The notes: generated by a model not told the origin, from the letters alone. DNA of 64,000 bases from Pandoraea terrae (GCF_902459695.1 NZ_CABPRZ010000015.1:62001-126000); one strand, 5' to 3'; positions 17,800 to 29,847 are shown, counted from the first letter of the stretch. Translations and numbers: made by a program.

Positions 17800-18543
17800 A
17801 TGACCAAGCGGATTGCGTTAATCACGGGCGCCATGGGCGGGTTGGGCGAAGCGATTAGCACCAGGCTTTACGACGCGGGCTACGCGGTGGTGGTGACCCA
17901 TTCGCCGTCCAACGCACACGTTGCCGAGTGGCTGGCGGCGATGGAACTGCAGGACCGCAAATTCACCGCCTACGGCGTCGACGTGGCCGATTATGATGCT
18001 TGTCAACGCGTGGTGGCAACGATTCAGGAGGAAATCGGCCCGATCGATATGTTGGTGAACAACGCCGGCATCACGCGCGACATGACCTTCAAAAAATTGA
18101 ACAAGGTGGACTGGGATGCGGTGCTGCGCACCAATCTCGACTCGGTATTCAACATGACCAAGCCGGTCTGCGACGGCATGGTCGAGCGCAACTGGGGCCG
18201 GATCATCAACGTGTCTTCGGTCAACGGTTCGAAGGGCGCTTTTGGGCAAACCAATTACGCGGCCGCCAAGGCCGGCATGCACGGTTTTACCAAGGCCCTG
18301 GCCCTTGAAGTGGCCAGAAAAGGCGTGACCGTCAATACCATCTCGCCCGGCTACCTCGCCACCAAGATGGTCACGGCGGTACCGCAGGAGGTGCTGGAGT
18401 CGAAGATCCTCCCACAGATTCCGATGGGTCGGCTGGGCAAGCCGGAAGAGGTTGCGGGACTGGTCGCCTATCTCTGCTCCGAGGAAGCCGCGTTCATCAC
18501 TGGGGCAAACATCGCGATCAATGGGGGCCAGCATATGCAGTGA
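17800..18543 (+). CDS. phaB: Acetoacetyl-CoA reductase
   Basis: Reduces acetoacetyl-CoA to (R)-3-hydroxybutyryl-CoA with NADPH, the second step of poly-3-hydroxybutyrate synthesis. The 247-residue short-chain dehydrogenase shows TGAMGGLG (9-16) for cofactor binding, NNAG (87-90), and the catalytic Ser140, Tyr153 and Lys157 (YAAAK). The ending ITGANIAINGGQHMQ is characteristic of PhaB. Start ATG 17800 has GAGGAG 6 bases upstream; the open frame back to 17752 is not used. No phaA or phaC gene lies in the window, so this is probably a secondary copy apart from the main pha operon. Confidence 0.93.
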   Translation: MTKRIALITGAMGGLGEAISTRLYDAGYAVVVTHSPSNAHVAEWLAAMELQDRKFTAYGVDVADYDACQRVVATIQEEIGPIDMLVNNAGITRDMTFKKLNKVDWDAVLRTNLDSVFNMTKPVCDGMVERNWGRIINVSSVNGSKGAFGQTNYAAAKAGMHGFTKALALEVARKGVTVNTISPGYLATKMVTAVPQEVLESKILPQIPMGRLGKPEEVAGLVAYLCSEEAAFITGANIAINGGQHMQ

Positions 18544-18582
18544 GCATGCATTGTGTTGTGAAATTGCACCCAACCCGGCGCT

Positions 18583-18620
18583 CAACCGGACCTGAGCAAA
18601 AAGCCGCGCAGGTCCGGTTG
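18583..18620 (+). terminator. Hairpin after phaB, probable terminator
   Basis: CAACCGGACCTG (18583-18594) pairs with CAGGTCCGGTTG (18609-18620) around a 14-base A-rich loop, 40 bases after the phaB stop. No U-tract follows, so termination may be Rho-assisted or the hairpin may only protect the mRNA end. Confidence 0.55.
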
Positions 18621-18666
18621 GCTCTACGTCGAATGGGCGCTTCGAAGAAGATTGACTGGCCGCTTA

Positions 18667-18698
18667 GGGTCGCTATGTAAAGCTTTGCATAGCGACCC
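18667..18698. repeat. 32-bp near-perfect palindrome
   Basis: GGGTCGCTATG (18667-18677) pairs with CATAGCGACCC (18688-18698), and the inner AAAGCTTT also pairs, with one mismatched pair between them. It could form a long hairpin or bind a dimeric protein. The remaining 18544-18931 stretch has no gene. Confidence 0.7.
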
Positions 18699-18931
18699 GG
18701 AGCGGAAGCTCAAGAGGCCGGATACGATGACCACAAGCCGACGTTCGAGGGGGGCGCCGCGACCACTTCGACGAGGTCGACGCCTGAGGCGCTGATCGAG
18801 TTCGGGCATCGGCAGATCGGCAGCACCCGACGTCGCCGTGCCGGAGCCTGTGGCGCGGACTGCAGCCCGAAGCCCAAAGCTCAGAACTAAGCCCTCAGAG
18901 CCAGTCCGCAGCGTCACGCGATGCGCGGCGC

Positions 18932-19450
18932 TTACCTGGCTCGCTTCAAGACCACTTCGGCCGTGCCACCGCTGGAACCGGCCGGCGTCGTCCACTTTAG
19001 TTCATCCCCGGTGATGGTGAACGGTCGCTTCTGCTGGACCCCGGTCCAGTTGGGGAACGTACTGGCTACGATGTGGAAGGTGATGGTCTTGTCCGCCTCG
19101 TTGACAGTGTATGTGCCGAAGTGAGCGATCGATCCCTGCACGACGGCCTTGTTCTCCTCCGGCGTGCCCTCCATCCGGTTGGGGGACGCGAATTTCGCCA
19201 GGCCAGCGCGCGAGGTCATCAATACATAATGCCCACTGCCATCGAAGCTCGCGAGCCCCTGCGGATTGGGGCCGAACATTGGCACCCGGCTGCCATCCTG
19301 GCGCACGGTATCGACCGACACATAGGCCCAGGTTCCGACGAGTTGTTCTTTCAGCGTCTGTTGCTGGGCGACCGCGTCGCCCCAGGGTACCGTCACTCCA
19401 AACAACAACGACGCCAAGGTAGCGCAGGTCAGCGTGCTGGTTCGGCTCAT
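18932..19450 (-). CDS. Secreted lipocalin-like protein
   Basis: A 172-residue protein with a signal peptide (TLASLLFGVTVPWGDAVAQQ, cleavage near AVA-QQ). The mature part starts LKEQLVGTWAYVSVD, the start of a lipocalin-like beta barrel (PF13924 type), and contains FGPNPQGLASFDGSGHYVLM and a C-terminal KWTTPAGSSGGTAEVVLKR. These small periplasmic barrels bind or shield hydrophobic ligands; the ligand is unknown. A strong ribosome-binding site (AAGGAGG) precedes ATG 19450; the longer open frame to 19726 is not needed. Confidence 0.8.
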   Translation of the reverse strand: MSRTSTLTCATLASLLFGVTVPWGDAVAQQQTLKEQLVGTWAYVSVDTVRQDGSRVPMFGPNPQGLASFDGSGHYVLMTSRAGLAKFASPNRMEGTPEENKAVVQGSIAHFGTYTVNEADKTITFHIVASTFPNWTGVQQKRPFTITGDELKWTTPAGSSGGTAEVVLKRAR

Positions 19451-20038
19451 GATATTCCTCCTTGAGGGCATGATCGATATTCCCCTGCTGGCGCCTGTCC
19501 ACGGGTTTGGCGCGCACCGCACGAGAGGCGCTTGCGGCAGTGAACCACTTGCTAGGTATCCTGGGAAGAATAGCGCGCCATGCGCAGCGTGGCTAGGCTC
19601 GTTTTTCAGCACGGAATCTACGATTTGATGTACAGCTAGCGATTGTTGCTGCTGAGTCCCGACAGCGGACGGCCGCGAATGGCGGGAGTTGGCTGCCGGT
19701 GGGCGCGGGCGCCGCAAAGCAGCCATTCACCGAAATGCGCCCCCCGTCCATTGCCCGCTTTCGGCGAACATTCGGAACCGCGGCTCCCGGCTATGAGCAG
19801 TTGGTCCCGTGCGACCGCCAAATGGTCGGACGATTGCCTTTCAGGTCACCGCTTGCCGGCCCACTTGACTGCTGATATTGTTGCCAAACTGGCTCCCAGA
19901 ACTGATCGGACTGACTCGGACAGCGTGGGCCACTCATTGCCCGTCGAGCGATAGTGCTACAGTTCCACCTGGTGCAGCGTGAGTAGAGCAGTCGATCGCT
20001 GATGCGATGCACCGACACCGTGCCCGCAGGAGGAAACC
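19451..20038. other. Divergent intergenic region
   Basis: No gene. It separates the lipocalin-like gene (leftward) from the TPR gene (rightward) and must hold both promoters. The GACAGCGGACGGCCGCGAATG-like wording around 19660-19690 resembles the dispersed intergenic repeats elsewhere in the window. Confidence 0.45.
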
Positions 20039-21632
20039 ATGCGACTCACGACTCTGGTGGCTGCCGCCTCCTTGTCCTTCGCGTTGGCCGTGCCTGCCGG
20101 CGCGCACGACGTCGAGGAGCACACTGGCCACCTCGGCACGGTCAGCTTCGCCAATTCATGCGACTCAAAGGTGCAAAGTGAACTGCAGCGGGCGTTCGCT
20201 ATGCTGCATTCGTTCTGGTTCTCGGCCGGCGAGAAGGCCTTCCGCCACGTACTCGAGGACGACCCGTCGTGCGGCGTGGCTACCTTCGGCATCGCGGCGA
20301 TCCTTATGAACAACCCGCTGGCCGGGCAGGGCGCATCGCCCAAGGCTGCGGAGAGCGCGCAGGCGGCGATCAACTTGGGCCGACGTCGGCACCAAAACGC
20401 AGCGCGAGCGTGACTACATTGAGGCGGTGGCCGCCTACTACGCCGACTTCGCGAACCGCCCCGAGCGCGCGCGCCAGGCTGCGCGCGCTCGGGCCTTCGA
20501 GGCGCTGGCCGCCAAGTACCCTGACGACGACGAGGCGCAGATCTTCGCCGCGCTATACCTGGCCAGCACACAGTCGCAGGCGGACCAGACCTATGCTGCC
20601 TACCTCAAGGCGGCGGCGGTGCTAGAGAAGGATTTCGTCAAGTACCCCGAACACCCAGGCGTCGCGCACTACTTGATACACTGCTACGACGCGCCTCCGA
20701 TCGCGCAGCTGGGACTGCCGGCAGCGCGCAAATACGCAGGCATCGCGCCAGACGCGCCGCACGCGCTGCACATGCCCTCGCACATCTTCACCCGCGTCGG
20801 TGCGTGGCAGGAATCGGCGTCGACCAACCGCCGTTCGGCCGACGTCGCCAAGATGAACGGCGACACTTTCGACGCCTACCACGCTGCCGACTACATGGTC
20901 TACGCATACCTTCAGCTCGGGCGCGTCAAGGAGGCACGCAAGGTGCTCGACGAAATCACCCATTTCGCGAGCCCGACGACAGCAACATTCGGCGCCCCAT
21001 ACACTGCGGCGGCGATGCCCGCGCGGCTGGCTCTCGAGCGCGGTGACTGGGCCGCGGCCTCGCAGCTGCCTCAGCAGGGCTTTTCGTTCGCATTTGTCGA
21101 GGCGATCACGACCTTCGCGCGCGCACTCGGTGCGGCGCGCAAGGGCGATGTGACCGCGGCGGATCAGGATGCGCAGACGCTCGAGGCGCAGCACAAGGCG
21201 TTGGTCGAGGCCAAGAACAACTACTGGGCCACCGAGGTCGAGGTGCAAAGCATGGCCGCTGCCGCCTGGATCGCCAAGGCAAGGGGCCAGCCCGAAGAGG
21301 CCGTACGTCTCATGCGCACCGCCGCCGACCTCGAGGACCGCAACGAGAAGCACATCGTGACGCCCGGCCGTTTGGTTCCCGCACGCGAGCTTCTTGGCGA
21401 GATGCTGCTCGAGTTGAAGCAGCCAGCTGCCGCGCTGAATGAGTTCGAGCACTCGCAGGAACGCGAGCCAAACCGCCTACGCGGCTACGTCGGGGCGGCG
21501 GCCGCGGCTGCTGCGGCCGGCGAGCGCGACAAGGCGCGCGCGAACTACGCGAAGCTGCTCGAACTGACGCGCGACGCCGACACGCCGCTGCCCGAGATCG
21601 CGCTCGCGAAGAGCTATCTTGCGGCGAAGTGA
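20039..21632 (+). pseudogene. Exported tetratricopeptide-repeat protein, frameshifted
   Basis: Two frames together encode one ~530-residue protein: signal peptide and first part (20039 to about 20390, MRLTTLVAAASLSFAL...) and the rest from about 20375 to 21632 (GTKTQRERDYIEAVAAYY onward). The frames meet in GGGCCGACGTCGGCACC, where a single-base change would restore continuity; as read, the first frame ends at TGA 20411. The family has an HSxG-type N-terminus, an MPSHIFTRVGAW motif and TPR helices, and is periplasmic; its role is not established. AGGAGG precedes the ATG. It is either a genuine recent pseudogene or a sequencing error. Confidence 0.8.
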
Positions 21633-22405
21633 GGTAGCGGGCAGCGTGCGTGGTGGATTGCTCCATGACGGAATGTTCCCGCGAAGCTTGCGGTGGCGTG
21701 AACGACTACTATAAGACAGCTTCCATGCCGCCCAGCGAGCAGTCGTTAAGCGAATATCCGTTGTGCGCCGTCACGGTGAGAAGGCTGGACGACCGCTTTG
21801 GGTTCACTGCCGTTGCGCGACGGTCAAAGCTGCCGCTCGCCCGAACTGTCCGTCTGTCGGGCAGCTGAACGACCTATACCGGCCGTTGACTTGTTGTTGG
21901 ACCGGCGGCAGCAAAGGCAGATGACTTGTCCGTGAGTGACGGTACAGAATGACCGTTCCGCTTTGATATCCGCCCTTGGAACTGCGACGGCTCGACCTGC
22001 GCATAGGGGGCGAAAGTACGCGTTCGCTGAAGTTCGAAGCGGACATTCGCTGCTACAGACCAGCAAACGTCCGGTCAGCGGTGGGTAGCGGACACGTCAG
22101 CGCCGACGGGAAAATGTCGGCCAAGGCCGAAATTGAGACGCTCGCCAAACTTTACTGACGGGCAGAAGCGGGTTGAAACCACGCATCCCCGGATGATGAA
22201 TTCGGATGTACGCGCCGGCCAGGTCGCCGCTGCTAAACTTGTGGTGAACGTATGGGCTCGGGTGGGGCAGATCTAACGGACAACATGCGCCGAAAGTGGA
22301 CAAAGTCGACGTCGGCATCGACTCTCCCGCCAGAGCAGCGGCGTCGGGGCACCCGGCGTTACGGCGGACCTTTGCAGGGGCGGGTATTCATGGTTCGAAG
22401 GGAAC
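21633..22405. other. 770-bp stretch without a gene
   Basis: No supported gene on either strand. The part at 21960-22090 (GCGGACATTCGCTGC, CAAACGTCCGGTCAGCG) resembles the dispersed intergenic repeat family. The promoter of the nitroreductase-like gene should be near 22250-22400. Confidence 0.45.
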
Positions 22406-24004
22406 ATGGAACGGTCAACGCACGCGCTGCTTGAATACCACGAACGCAGCAAGCACCGCATCAACTTCTACGCGCCTGGCCCCGGGCGACTCGACTGGAC
22501 AACTCAGCCGGATCCGTTCCGCGTGTTTCAGGGCGCACCGCGCGTTGAACTGCCGTTGGCTGCCGACACTCTGGCCACACGCTACAACGCGCTGCGCTGC
22601 GGCGCTCTGCCGCCGGCGCACAAATTCGATCTTCACACGCTGGCCATCCTGTTCGAACTCTCGCTCGGCCTGTCGGCGTGGAAATCCTGTGGCGGCGAGC
22701 GGTGGGCACTGCGCTGCAACCCTTCGAGTGGAAATCTGCATCCGACCGAGGGCTATCTTCTGTGTCCGGCGCTTCCCGGCGTGTCCGCTGGCGTCTACCA
22801 CTACCTGAGCCGAGACCATTCGCTTGAACATCGCGCTGCATTGGATGATCCGAGCTGGACCGAGGCGTTCTCGGACAGTGGCGTCGTGGTCGGCATCAGC
22901 TCGATCCACTGGCGCGAGGCGTGGAAATACGGCATGCGCGCCTGGCGCTACTGCCAGCACGATTGCGGCCATGCCATCGCCGCGGTGAGTTACGCGGCGG
23001 CCGCGCTCGGTTGGCAGACGAGACTGGTTGAGGCGGCTGCGGATGATACGGTGGCCCACTTGCTTGGATTGGACCGCAGCGAAGCGTTCGGCGCGGCCGA
23101 AGCGGAGGCGCCGGATGTCCTGCTTTGGATCGGCAATCCTGAAATACGCCCGGATCTCGAACGAATGGGGGCGGCTTTGGATAAGGCACGGTGGTACGGC
23201 TGCGCGAATCAATTAAGCTCAGGGCAGGTGACGTGGCCGGATATCGAGACGATCCATCGCGCCACGCACAAGTCCCATACTGCCGAACCGACCTCGCTGA
23301 ATCCGGAGCCGCACCTGTCGCCCACGACGCCCGCCCTCGATCTCACTTTTGCCCGGATTGCCCGGCAGCGCCGCAGTGCTGTGAACTTCGACGGTATGAC
23401 ACATATTACCGACGTGGCTTTTCTCAGCATGCTGGCGTGCCTGTCGGCATGTCGCGATAGGCCGCCGTGGAACGCGATGATGTCCCCTGCGCAGATGCAT
23501 CCCGTGCTACTGGTGCACCGCGTGGACGGCCTGGAGCCGGGCCTGTATGTGCTCGTGAGGAATCCGAGTGCGCTGACCGACTTAAGGCAGTCCATGCGCC
23601 CAGAATGGCTGTGGCTAAAGTGCGGACCGGACCCTCTGCCGCTCTACTTTTTGTTGCCGTACGATTTGCGCGACGCGGCAAGGCTGATCTGCTGCCACCA
23701 GGATATCGGCGCAGATTCCTGTTTTGCGTTGGGGATGCTCGGCAGATTCGAAGTCGCCTTGAAGCAACCCTGGCGTTATCGTCATCTGTTCTGGGAATGC
23801 GGCATGCTCGGCCAAACGCTCTATCTCGAAGCCGAAGCCGCTGGAGTGCGCGCGACGGGGATTGGCTGTTTTTTCGATGATGAAATGCACGCGCTTCTCG
23901 GCGTCAAGGATTACGTCTGGCAAAGCTTGTATCACTTCACCGTCGGTGGCCCGGTGGACGATCCTCGTCTGTCCACATTTCCGCCGTATGAGGTTCAGCC
24001 TTGA
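22406..24004 (+). CDS. Two-domain SagB-type nitroreductase-like protein
   Basis: A 532-residue cytoplasmic protein made of two nitroreductase-fold halves. The first (about 60-265) has the SagB-type signature RCNPSSGNLHPTEGYLL and YGMRAWRYCQHDCGHA. The second (about 315-525) begins IARQRRSAVNFDGM and ends ATGIGCFFDDEMHALLG, the closing segment of the fold. SagB enzymes are FMN-dependent and oxidise azolines in peptide natural products, but related fused proteins occur outside such clusters. No precursor peptide or cyclodehydratase gene is visible nearby, so the substrate is unknown. AAGGGAAC lies just before ATG 22406. Confidence 0.82.
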   Translation: MERSTHALLEYHERSKHRINFYAPGPGRLDWTTQPDPFRVFQGAPRVELPLAADTLATRYNALRCGALPPAHKFDLHTLAILFELSLGLSAWKSCGGERWALRCNPSSGNLHPTEGYLLCPALPGVSAGVYHYLSRDHSLEHRAALDDPSWTEAFSDSGVVVGISSIHWREAWKYGMRAWRYCQHDCGHAIAAVSYAAAALGWQTRLVEAAADDTVAHLLGLDRSEAFGAAEAEAPDVLLWIGNPEIRPDLERMGAALDKARWYGCANQLSSGQVTWPDIETIHRATHKSHTAEPTSLNPEPHLSPTTPALDLTFARIARQRRSAVNFDGMTHITDVAFLSMLACLSACRDRPPWNAMMSPAQMHPVLLVHRVDGLEPGLYVLVRNPSALTDLRQSMRPEWLWLKCGPDPLPLYFLLPYDLRDAARLICCHQDIGADSCFALGMLGRFEVALKQPWRYRHLFWECGMLGQTLYLEAEAAGVRATGIGCFFDDEMHALLGVKDYVWQSLYHFTVGGPVDDPRLSTFPPYEVQP

Positions 24005-24018
24005 GACGAAAGTGATGG

Positions 24019-25059
24019 CTACAAATTAGGCCTTTGGCCAGCCAGCGCCGATGTACCGGACCATGCCGCCTGCATTTCGGCAATCAGCGCTGCCGAGCGT
24101 CCTTCGTAACGCGGCGAAAAGTGGAACGGCACAACCGCCCGGGCTCCGAGCCGGCGCGCGATCAGACCGGCCTGGCGGGCCGTCAGGTGGTTCTTGCGCA
24201 GACCATGCGCCTTGTCCTCGTCAAGAAATACGCTCTCGATAAAAAGCAGGTCCACATCGTGCATCAAATGCGACAGGGTCTCTACATTCGATTCCGTGTA
24301 GCGCAAGTCCGTTACGTAGCCAATGCGCTGCCCAGGAACAATGGCGAGGATCAGGTGCCGTAGTTCGCCGACCTGTCGAGTCATGGCGTGCTCGCCATGC
24401 CGATCGCGCCACAGCACCTGAATTGGGGCCTCGTCAGGCGCGCCGGTCAGCACGGCGTGTTTCAGTTCGCGCAGCCACGCACCGGCCGACACACCCTGAG
24501 CCTCGAGCCGGTCCTTCGCGACTTTGACTCGGGCCTTCTCCTCGATCACGTACGCAACGCACGGGATGTCATGATCGACAAAGCGGCCACGCACGCGAAA
24601 GGTTGCTTCGTCGTGCACCACGTCATCAGATCGCCCAAAGGACGCACCGGCTTCGCGGGCGAACCGTCTCCGACTTGAAAAGAGTGCGCGCTGCCCGCCA
24701 CCGCCCACGCCGAGTTCGCGCGCGTCGATCACCAACTCGACCTCGTAACGATGCACCACGTTCCAGGTATAGGCACGCAGCTTGTGTTCGATTTGGTCAA
24801 GAAAGTCGGGGCCGCCAAACATGACGATGCAAGCCTTGCGCCCGAGAATCACGCGCAAGAGATGATCGAAGCCGCAAAAATGGTCCATGTGCGTATGGGT
24901 AACGAACACATGTGACAAACGCATCAGTTGGCGGGGCAGCAGCCTGGTGATATCGCCAAGATCGAAAAGGAGGGCGCGCCGTTCGTCGCGAAAGTCCACA
25001 TACAGGCCCGGGTCGCCAAACGCGTCATTGACAAGCCGGGGGTCGAAAAGGGCGTGCAT
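24019..25059 (-). CDS. Ribonuclease Z-like MBL-fold metallohydrolase
   Basis: A 346-residue metallo-beta-lactamase-fold hydrolase. The metal site motif HTHMDH is at residues 55-60, and the C-terminal half has LFIESVFLDEDKAHGLRKNH then VVPFHFSPRYEGR, a layout like RNase Z (tRNA 3' processing) and its relatives. Because it is paired with a FIST sensor protein, it may be a specialised paralogue and not the housekeeping enzyme. It follows the FIST gene by 10 bases on the same strand, so they form an operon. The 3' end faces the convergent nitroreductase-like gene. Confidence 0.83.
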   Translation of the reverse strand: MHALFDPRLVNDAFGDPGLYVDFRDERRALLFDLGDITRLLPRQLMRLSHVFVTHTHMDHFCGFDHLLRVILGRKACIVMFGGPDFLDQIEHKLRAYTWNVVHRYEVELVIDARELGVGGGGQRALFSSRRRFAREAGASFGRSDDVVHDEATFRVRGRFVDHDIPCVAYVIEEKARVKVAKDRLEAQGVSAGAWLRELKHAVLTGAPDEAPIQVLWRDRHGEHAMTRQVGELRHLILAIVPGQRIGYVTDLRYTESNVETLSHLMHDVDLLFIESVFLDEDKAHGLRKNHLTARQAGLIARRLGARAVVPFHFSPRYEGRSAALIAEMQAAWSGTSALAGQRPNL

Positions 25060-25069
25060 GGTTGGGGTC

Positions 25070-26254
25070 TCAGTCCCGGCTCGTAAAGACCGTCAATATG
25101 CCCGTATAACCGTAAAGGTGGTTCCTTGCGATCTCTCCGCCGGCGAAGAATCCCACCAGCGGCACGTCACCGAGCGCATTTCGCACCGTCTGCAACTCCG
25201 CATGCCGCGCTCCGAAGTGCGGGCCGCCCCGTCCCGAGCAACTGACATACAGGGCACCCGACATGTGCCCGGCCGTGCCGCATTCCAGTTCCGCGCGGAT
25301 TTCTGTTGCAATGCGCACCAGATCGACCAGCGCGGCTTCGGGGCTGCGCGTGCAAAAGGCCAGATGCATGCCGGGCTCGGCCAGATCCGCAACCTCCAAT
25401 GCCCGGTGCTTGGGATCCACGCCCACCAGGTGCCGCACGAGTGTATCCGTGCCGAACGTTCCGGGCCGCTTCGGCACATCCTCGGCGCCGATGCTTAAGC
25501 CCGCCAAGGTGGTAGACAGCGCCTGCGACAACGTGTCGGTTGGCAAATCCCGGTCGAGTCCAAGATCGTCCAACACGCAATCGAGTGCTGGCTTGCCATC
25601 CAGTGTGATCACCAGGTTGTGTTTGGCCTGCGTGATCGTGCGCACCGGACCGATGGGCTGGCAGCCCTGCGTCACGCGTGAGATCAGACCAACCTCGGGG
25701 CCGAAGAGTACTCCTGACAGCCCCCCGGTGAACACGCCGTCTGCGATGTGTAGCGGTCGGTTTCGCGCCGAGGATAGCCCGCCGAAGAGATAACCGGTGG
25801 CCGTGCGTGCGCTCAGCTCGTGCAGCAATTCCTGCAGGTCCGGCGTGCCGCCCTCGGCATGGACCAGCGCGGTATGGGGCACAAACCCGGAGGATGTCGC
25901 GGGCAGTGGCTGCCGGCCGGAGAATATCCGGAACGAGTCGCGTGGCAGCGGCGCGACCATCAACACCAGGGCTGGTTCGTCGATGTATTCGACGCCGTTG
26001 GCAACCACGCCGACACCGACAGTGCCGATCCAGGCGACGCCCGGCAGAGCGCGCTGCAGTTCATGGACGATTGCCTCGGACGCGGGTGCGTAATAGTCGC
26101 TCAGGTAGCACCAACCCAGCGTGAACTGTGCGGATTTATCTTGCTGTGCCGCACGCGCCGCAATTTGGGCTTGAACTTGCCTCTGGCACTCGGCCAAGGC
26201 CACCCGCCAATCGGCGTGGGCAGCGTGCGCGTGGACAAATAAAGCGTGAGACAT
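25070..26254 (-). CDS. FIST-domain sensory protein
   Basis: A 394-residue protein matching the FIST_N plus FIST_C layout: the N-terminal half contains LPGVAWIGTVGVGVVANGVE (the G-rich 'cGCs' region) and YLFGGLSS, and the C-terminal half ends VPLVGFFAGGEIARNHLYGYTG, which is diagnostic. FIST domains are thought to bind small ligands such as amino acids for signal transduction. It has no transmembrane segment or output domain of its own. It is the first gene of a two-gene unit with the MBL-fold hydrolase. Confidence 0.88.
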   Translation of the reverse strand: MSHALFVHAHAAHADWRVALAECQRQVQAQIAARAAQQDKSAQFTLGWCYLSDYYAPASEAIVHELQRALPGVAWIGTVGVGVVANGVEYIDEPALVLMVAPLPRDSFRIFSGRQPLPATSSGFVPHTALVHAEGGTPDLQELLHELSARTATGYLFGGLSSARNRPLHIADGVFTGGLSGVLFGPEVGLISRVTQGCQPIGPVRTITQAKHNLVITLDGKPALDCVLDDLGLDRDLPTDTLSQALSTTLAGLSIGAEDVPKRPGTFGTDTLVRHLVGVDPKHRALEVADLAEPGMHLAFCTRSPEAALVDLVRIATEIRAELECGTAGHMSGALYVSCSGRGGPHFGARHAELQTVRNALGDVPLVGFFAGGEIARNHLYGYTGILTVFTSRD

Positions 26255-26665
26255 GGCCGAAACCTGTCAAAGACAACAACATTCAGTGTCTCACTTCCTC
26301 TTGCCGCCTTCAACGGCCATCGGACGGTCAACTGCCGACGGCAGCTTCGGGGCGGTCGGAAGTATGCATCCCTGGATGGTGAAACCGGACTTTCGCGCCT
26401 GCCTGGCCGCGCCCGTCCGGTTGCCGGCCTTTACCGAACACCCCTAAGCCGATTCGCAAATGGCGGCTTCGGCAAAAGTTCCGCCTCATGTCAAAAGGCT
26501 ATTGTTGATCAGAAGCGGACCCGGAACCAGGGCTCCCAAAGGCGCCCCCAACGTAAGAGTATTCTTTATTGTCGGCGACGGCGCATATGTGATACAAGAT
26601 AGCCGCACGTCTGGCGCAGGCCGGCGGCGTCATCTAAAAGTAGCCTTCCTTGGAACATTCAGAAC
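26255..26665. other. Intergenic region before cspA
   Basis: No gene. It holds the divergent promoters of the FIST operon and the cold-shock gene. GCCATCGGACGGTCAACTG and GGTGAAACCGGAC wording around 26320-26400 resembles the dispersed repeats. Cold-shock genes usually have a long 5' leader; the last ~80 bases before 26666 could be one. Confidence 0.45.
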
Positions 26666-26869
26666 ATGGCAACAGGTACCGTCAAGTGGTTTAACGATGC
26701 GAAGGGTTTTGGGTTCATCACGCCGGACGACGGCGGCGATGACCTGTTCGCGCACTTCTCCGAGGTTCAGGGAAACGGCTTCAAATCGCTTCAGGAGGGC
26801 CAGAAGGTCAGTTTTGAAGTCAAGCAGGGCCCCAAGGGGACGCAGGCAGCGAACATCAAACCGCTGTAA
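26666..26869 (+). CDS. cspA: Cold-shock protein CspA family
   Basis: A 67-residue OB-fold RNA/ssDNA chaperone. The RNP1 motif KGFGFI and the RNP2-like DLFAHFSE are complete, and the ending [11 protein letters not shown] is typical of beta-proteobacterial Csp proteins. Length is normal. Upstream GGAACATTCAGAAC gives a usable but weak start context. Members of this family act under cold shock or constitutively, and several copies per genome are usual, so the symbol is given at family level. Confidence 0.93.
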   Translation: MATGTVKWFNDAKGFGFITPDDGGDDLFAHFSEVQGNGFKSLQEGQKVSFEVKQGPKGTQAANIKPL

Positions 26870-26974
26870 GTTTTCCGTGCCGTGAACGCGTCCTGTCAGG
26901 GCAGCGATCAGGCCGATGCGTGATCGCTGCGGGTCTGGGGCAGGGCGGCGAAAGGGGGGCGCCTCCGCCTTTGC

Positions 26975-28963
<1,989 letters not shown>

Positions 28964-29325
28964 TACATTCTCCTGGACAGGTTGGCCGACGATCGTCGCG
29001 GGTATGACGGCAGGTCAATTTGCCTATCAGGGTGCAAACGGAATCGTGGGGATTGACACACGGACAGTCGAGACCGGAATGTCTCCGGCGGAATCCGGTG
29101 TGCGCAGATTGGGGAACAGTAAATGATACCGGACGACGTTGTGCGACGCAATATGCACTGGGTAGATTTCCGGTGGGTACGGCTTTGTCAAGCTGGCGGG
29201 AAAGGGTGCAAAAGGGGGGAAGGGCGCAGCGTCATGGACCGGCGCGTCGCGCCCCCACCCACTTCGGTAACCAGATCACAGTGTCGCCCGACGCGTGCAA
29301 TTCCCGCTCGACCCCCTAGAGGGTG

Positions 29326-29415
29326 CTAGCCTGCGGCTGCCACGACCTGTGCACGAAACTCGCGTGTGTAATTCTTCGAGCCTGACCGGCGACCCGGTGC
29401 CTTGGCTTCTATCAT
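29326..29415 (-). pseudogene. N-terminal stub of an IS66-type accessory transposase (orfA)
   Basis: Twenty-nine codons, starting MIEAKAPGRRSGSKNYTREF and continuing RAQVVAAAG before TAG. The pattern of a basic start followed by YTREFRAQVV is that of IS66-type TnpA/orfA DNA-binding proteins (some IS3-type OrfA are similar). The rest of the gene is gone. The ATG directly abuts a 34-bp perfect palindrome. Confidence 0.6.
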
Positions 29416-29449
29416 CTGATCCCCATTAGAAATTTCTAATGGGGATCAG
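29416..29449. repeat. Perfect 34-bp palindrome
   Basis: The half-site CTGATCCCCATTAGAAA (29416-29432) is followed at once by its complement TTTCTAATGGGGATCAG (29433-29449), with no spacer. It lies immediately upstream of the transposase stub, so it may be two terminal inverted repeats fused head to head, or a cruciform-forming operator. Confidence 0.85.
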
Positions 29450-29847
29450 GTTGCCGTCGTCATGCCCTCATGAACAGACGGTGCTGGGTACTCGCTTACG
29501 ATGGGTTCGAATTCGAGCGTTGTTTCTCATGGATTTCGCCCGAGCGCCGTTGCATTACCAGCCTCGGGCCGCCAGGTTCGTTTTGAACACTGTCCCTAAT
29601 ATAGTTGACGGGGAAAAGTCCGGTGTCAATACAAAGCCGCCAATGTGCTCGTCTGCCCAAGTTCGGGCGGCCATGGCGTTCGCAAAGCGTCCGACAGAGT
29701 ATTCGAGGAAATCAAACTTTTCGTCTGTCAGCTTCGACAGGCGAGTCTTCTCCTTATTGTCCGTCTGTCCAAGTTTGCAAGTTTGCTCGTCAAGTGGCGC
29801 ATCGTTTCCATTGCTGCTGCGCCGCGCCTTTGACAAGACGCATTTGC

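Noticed and set aside
22415-23212. 265-codon antisense frame in the nitroreductase-like gene
   Set aside because: GC-rich antisense shadow with no recognisable product; the plus-strand gene has clear domain motifs.
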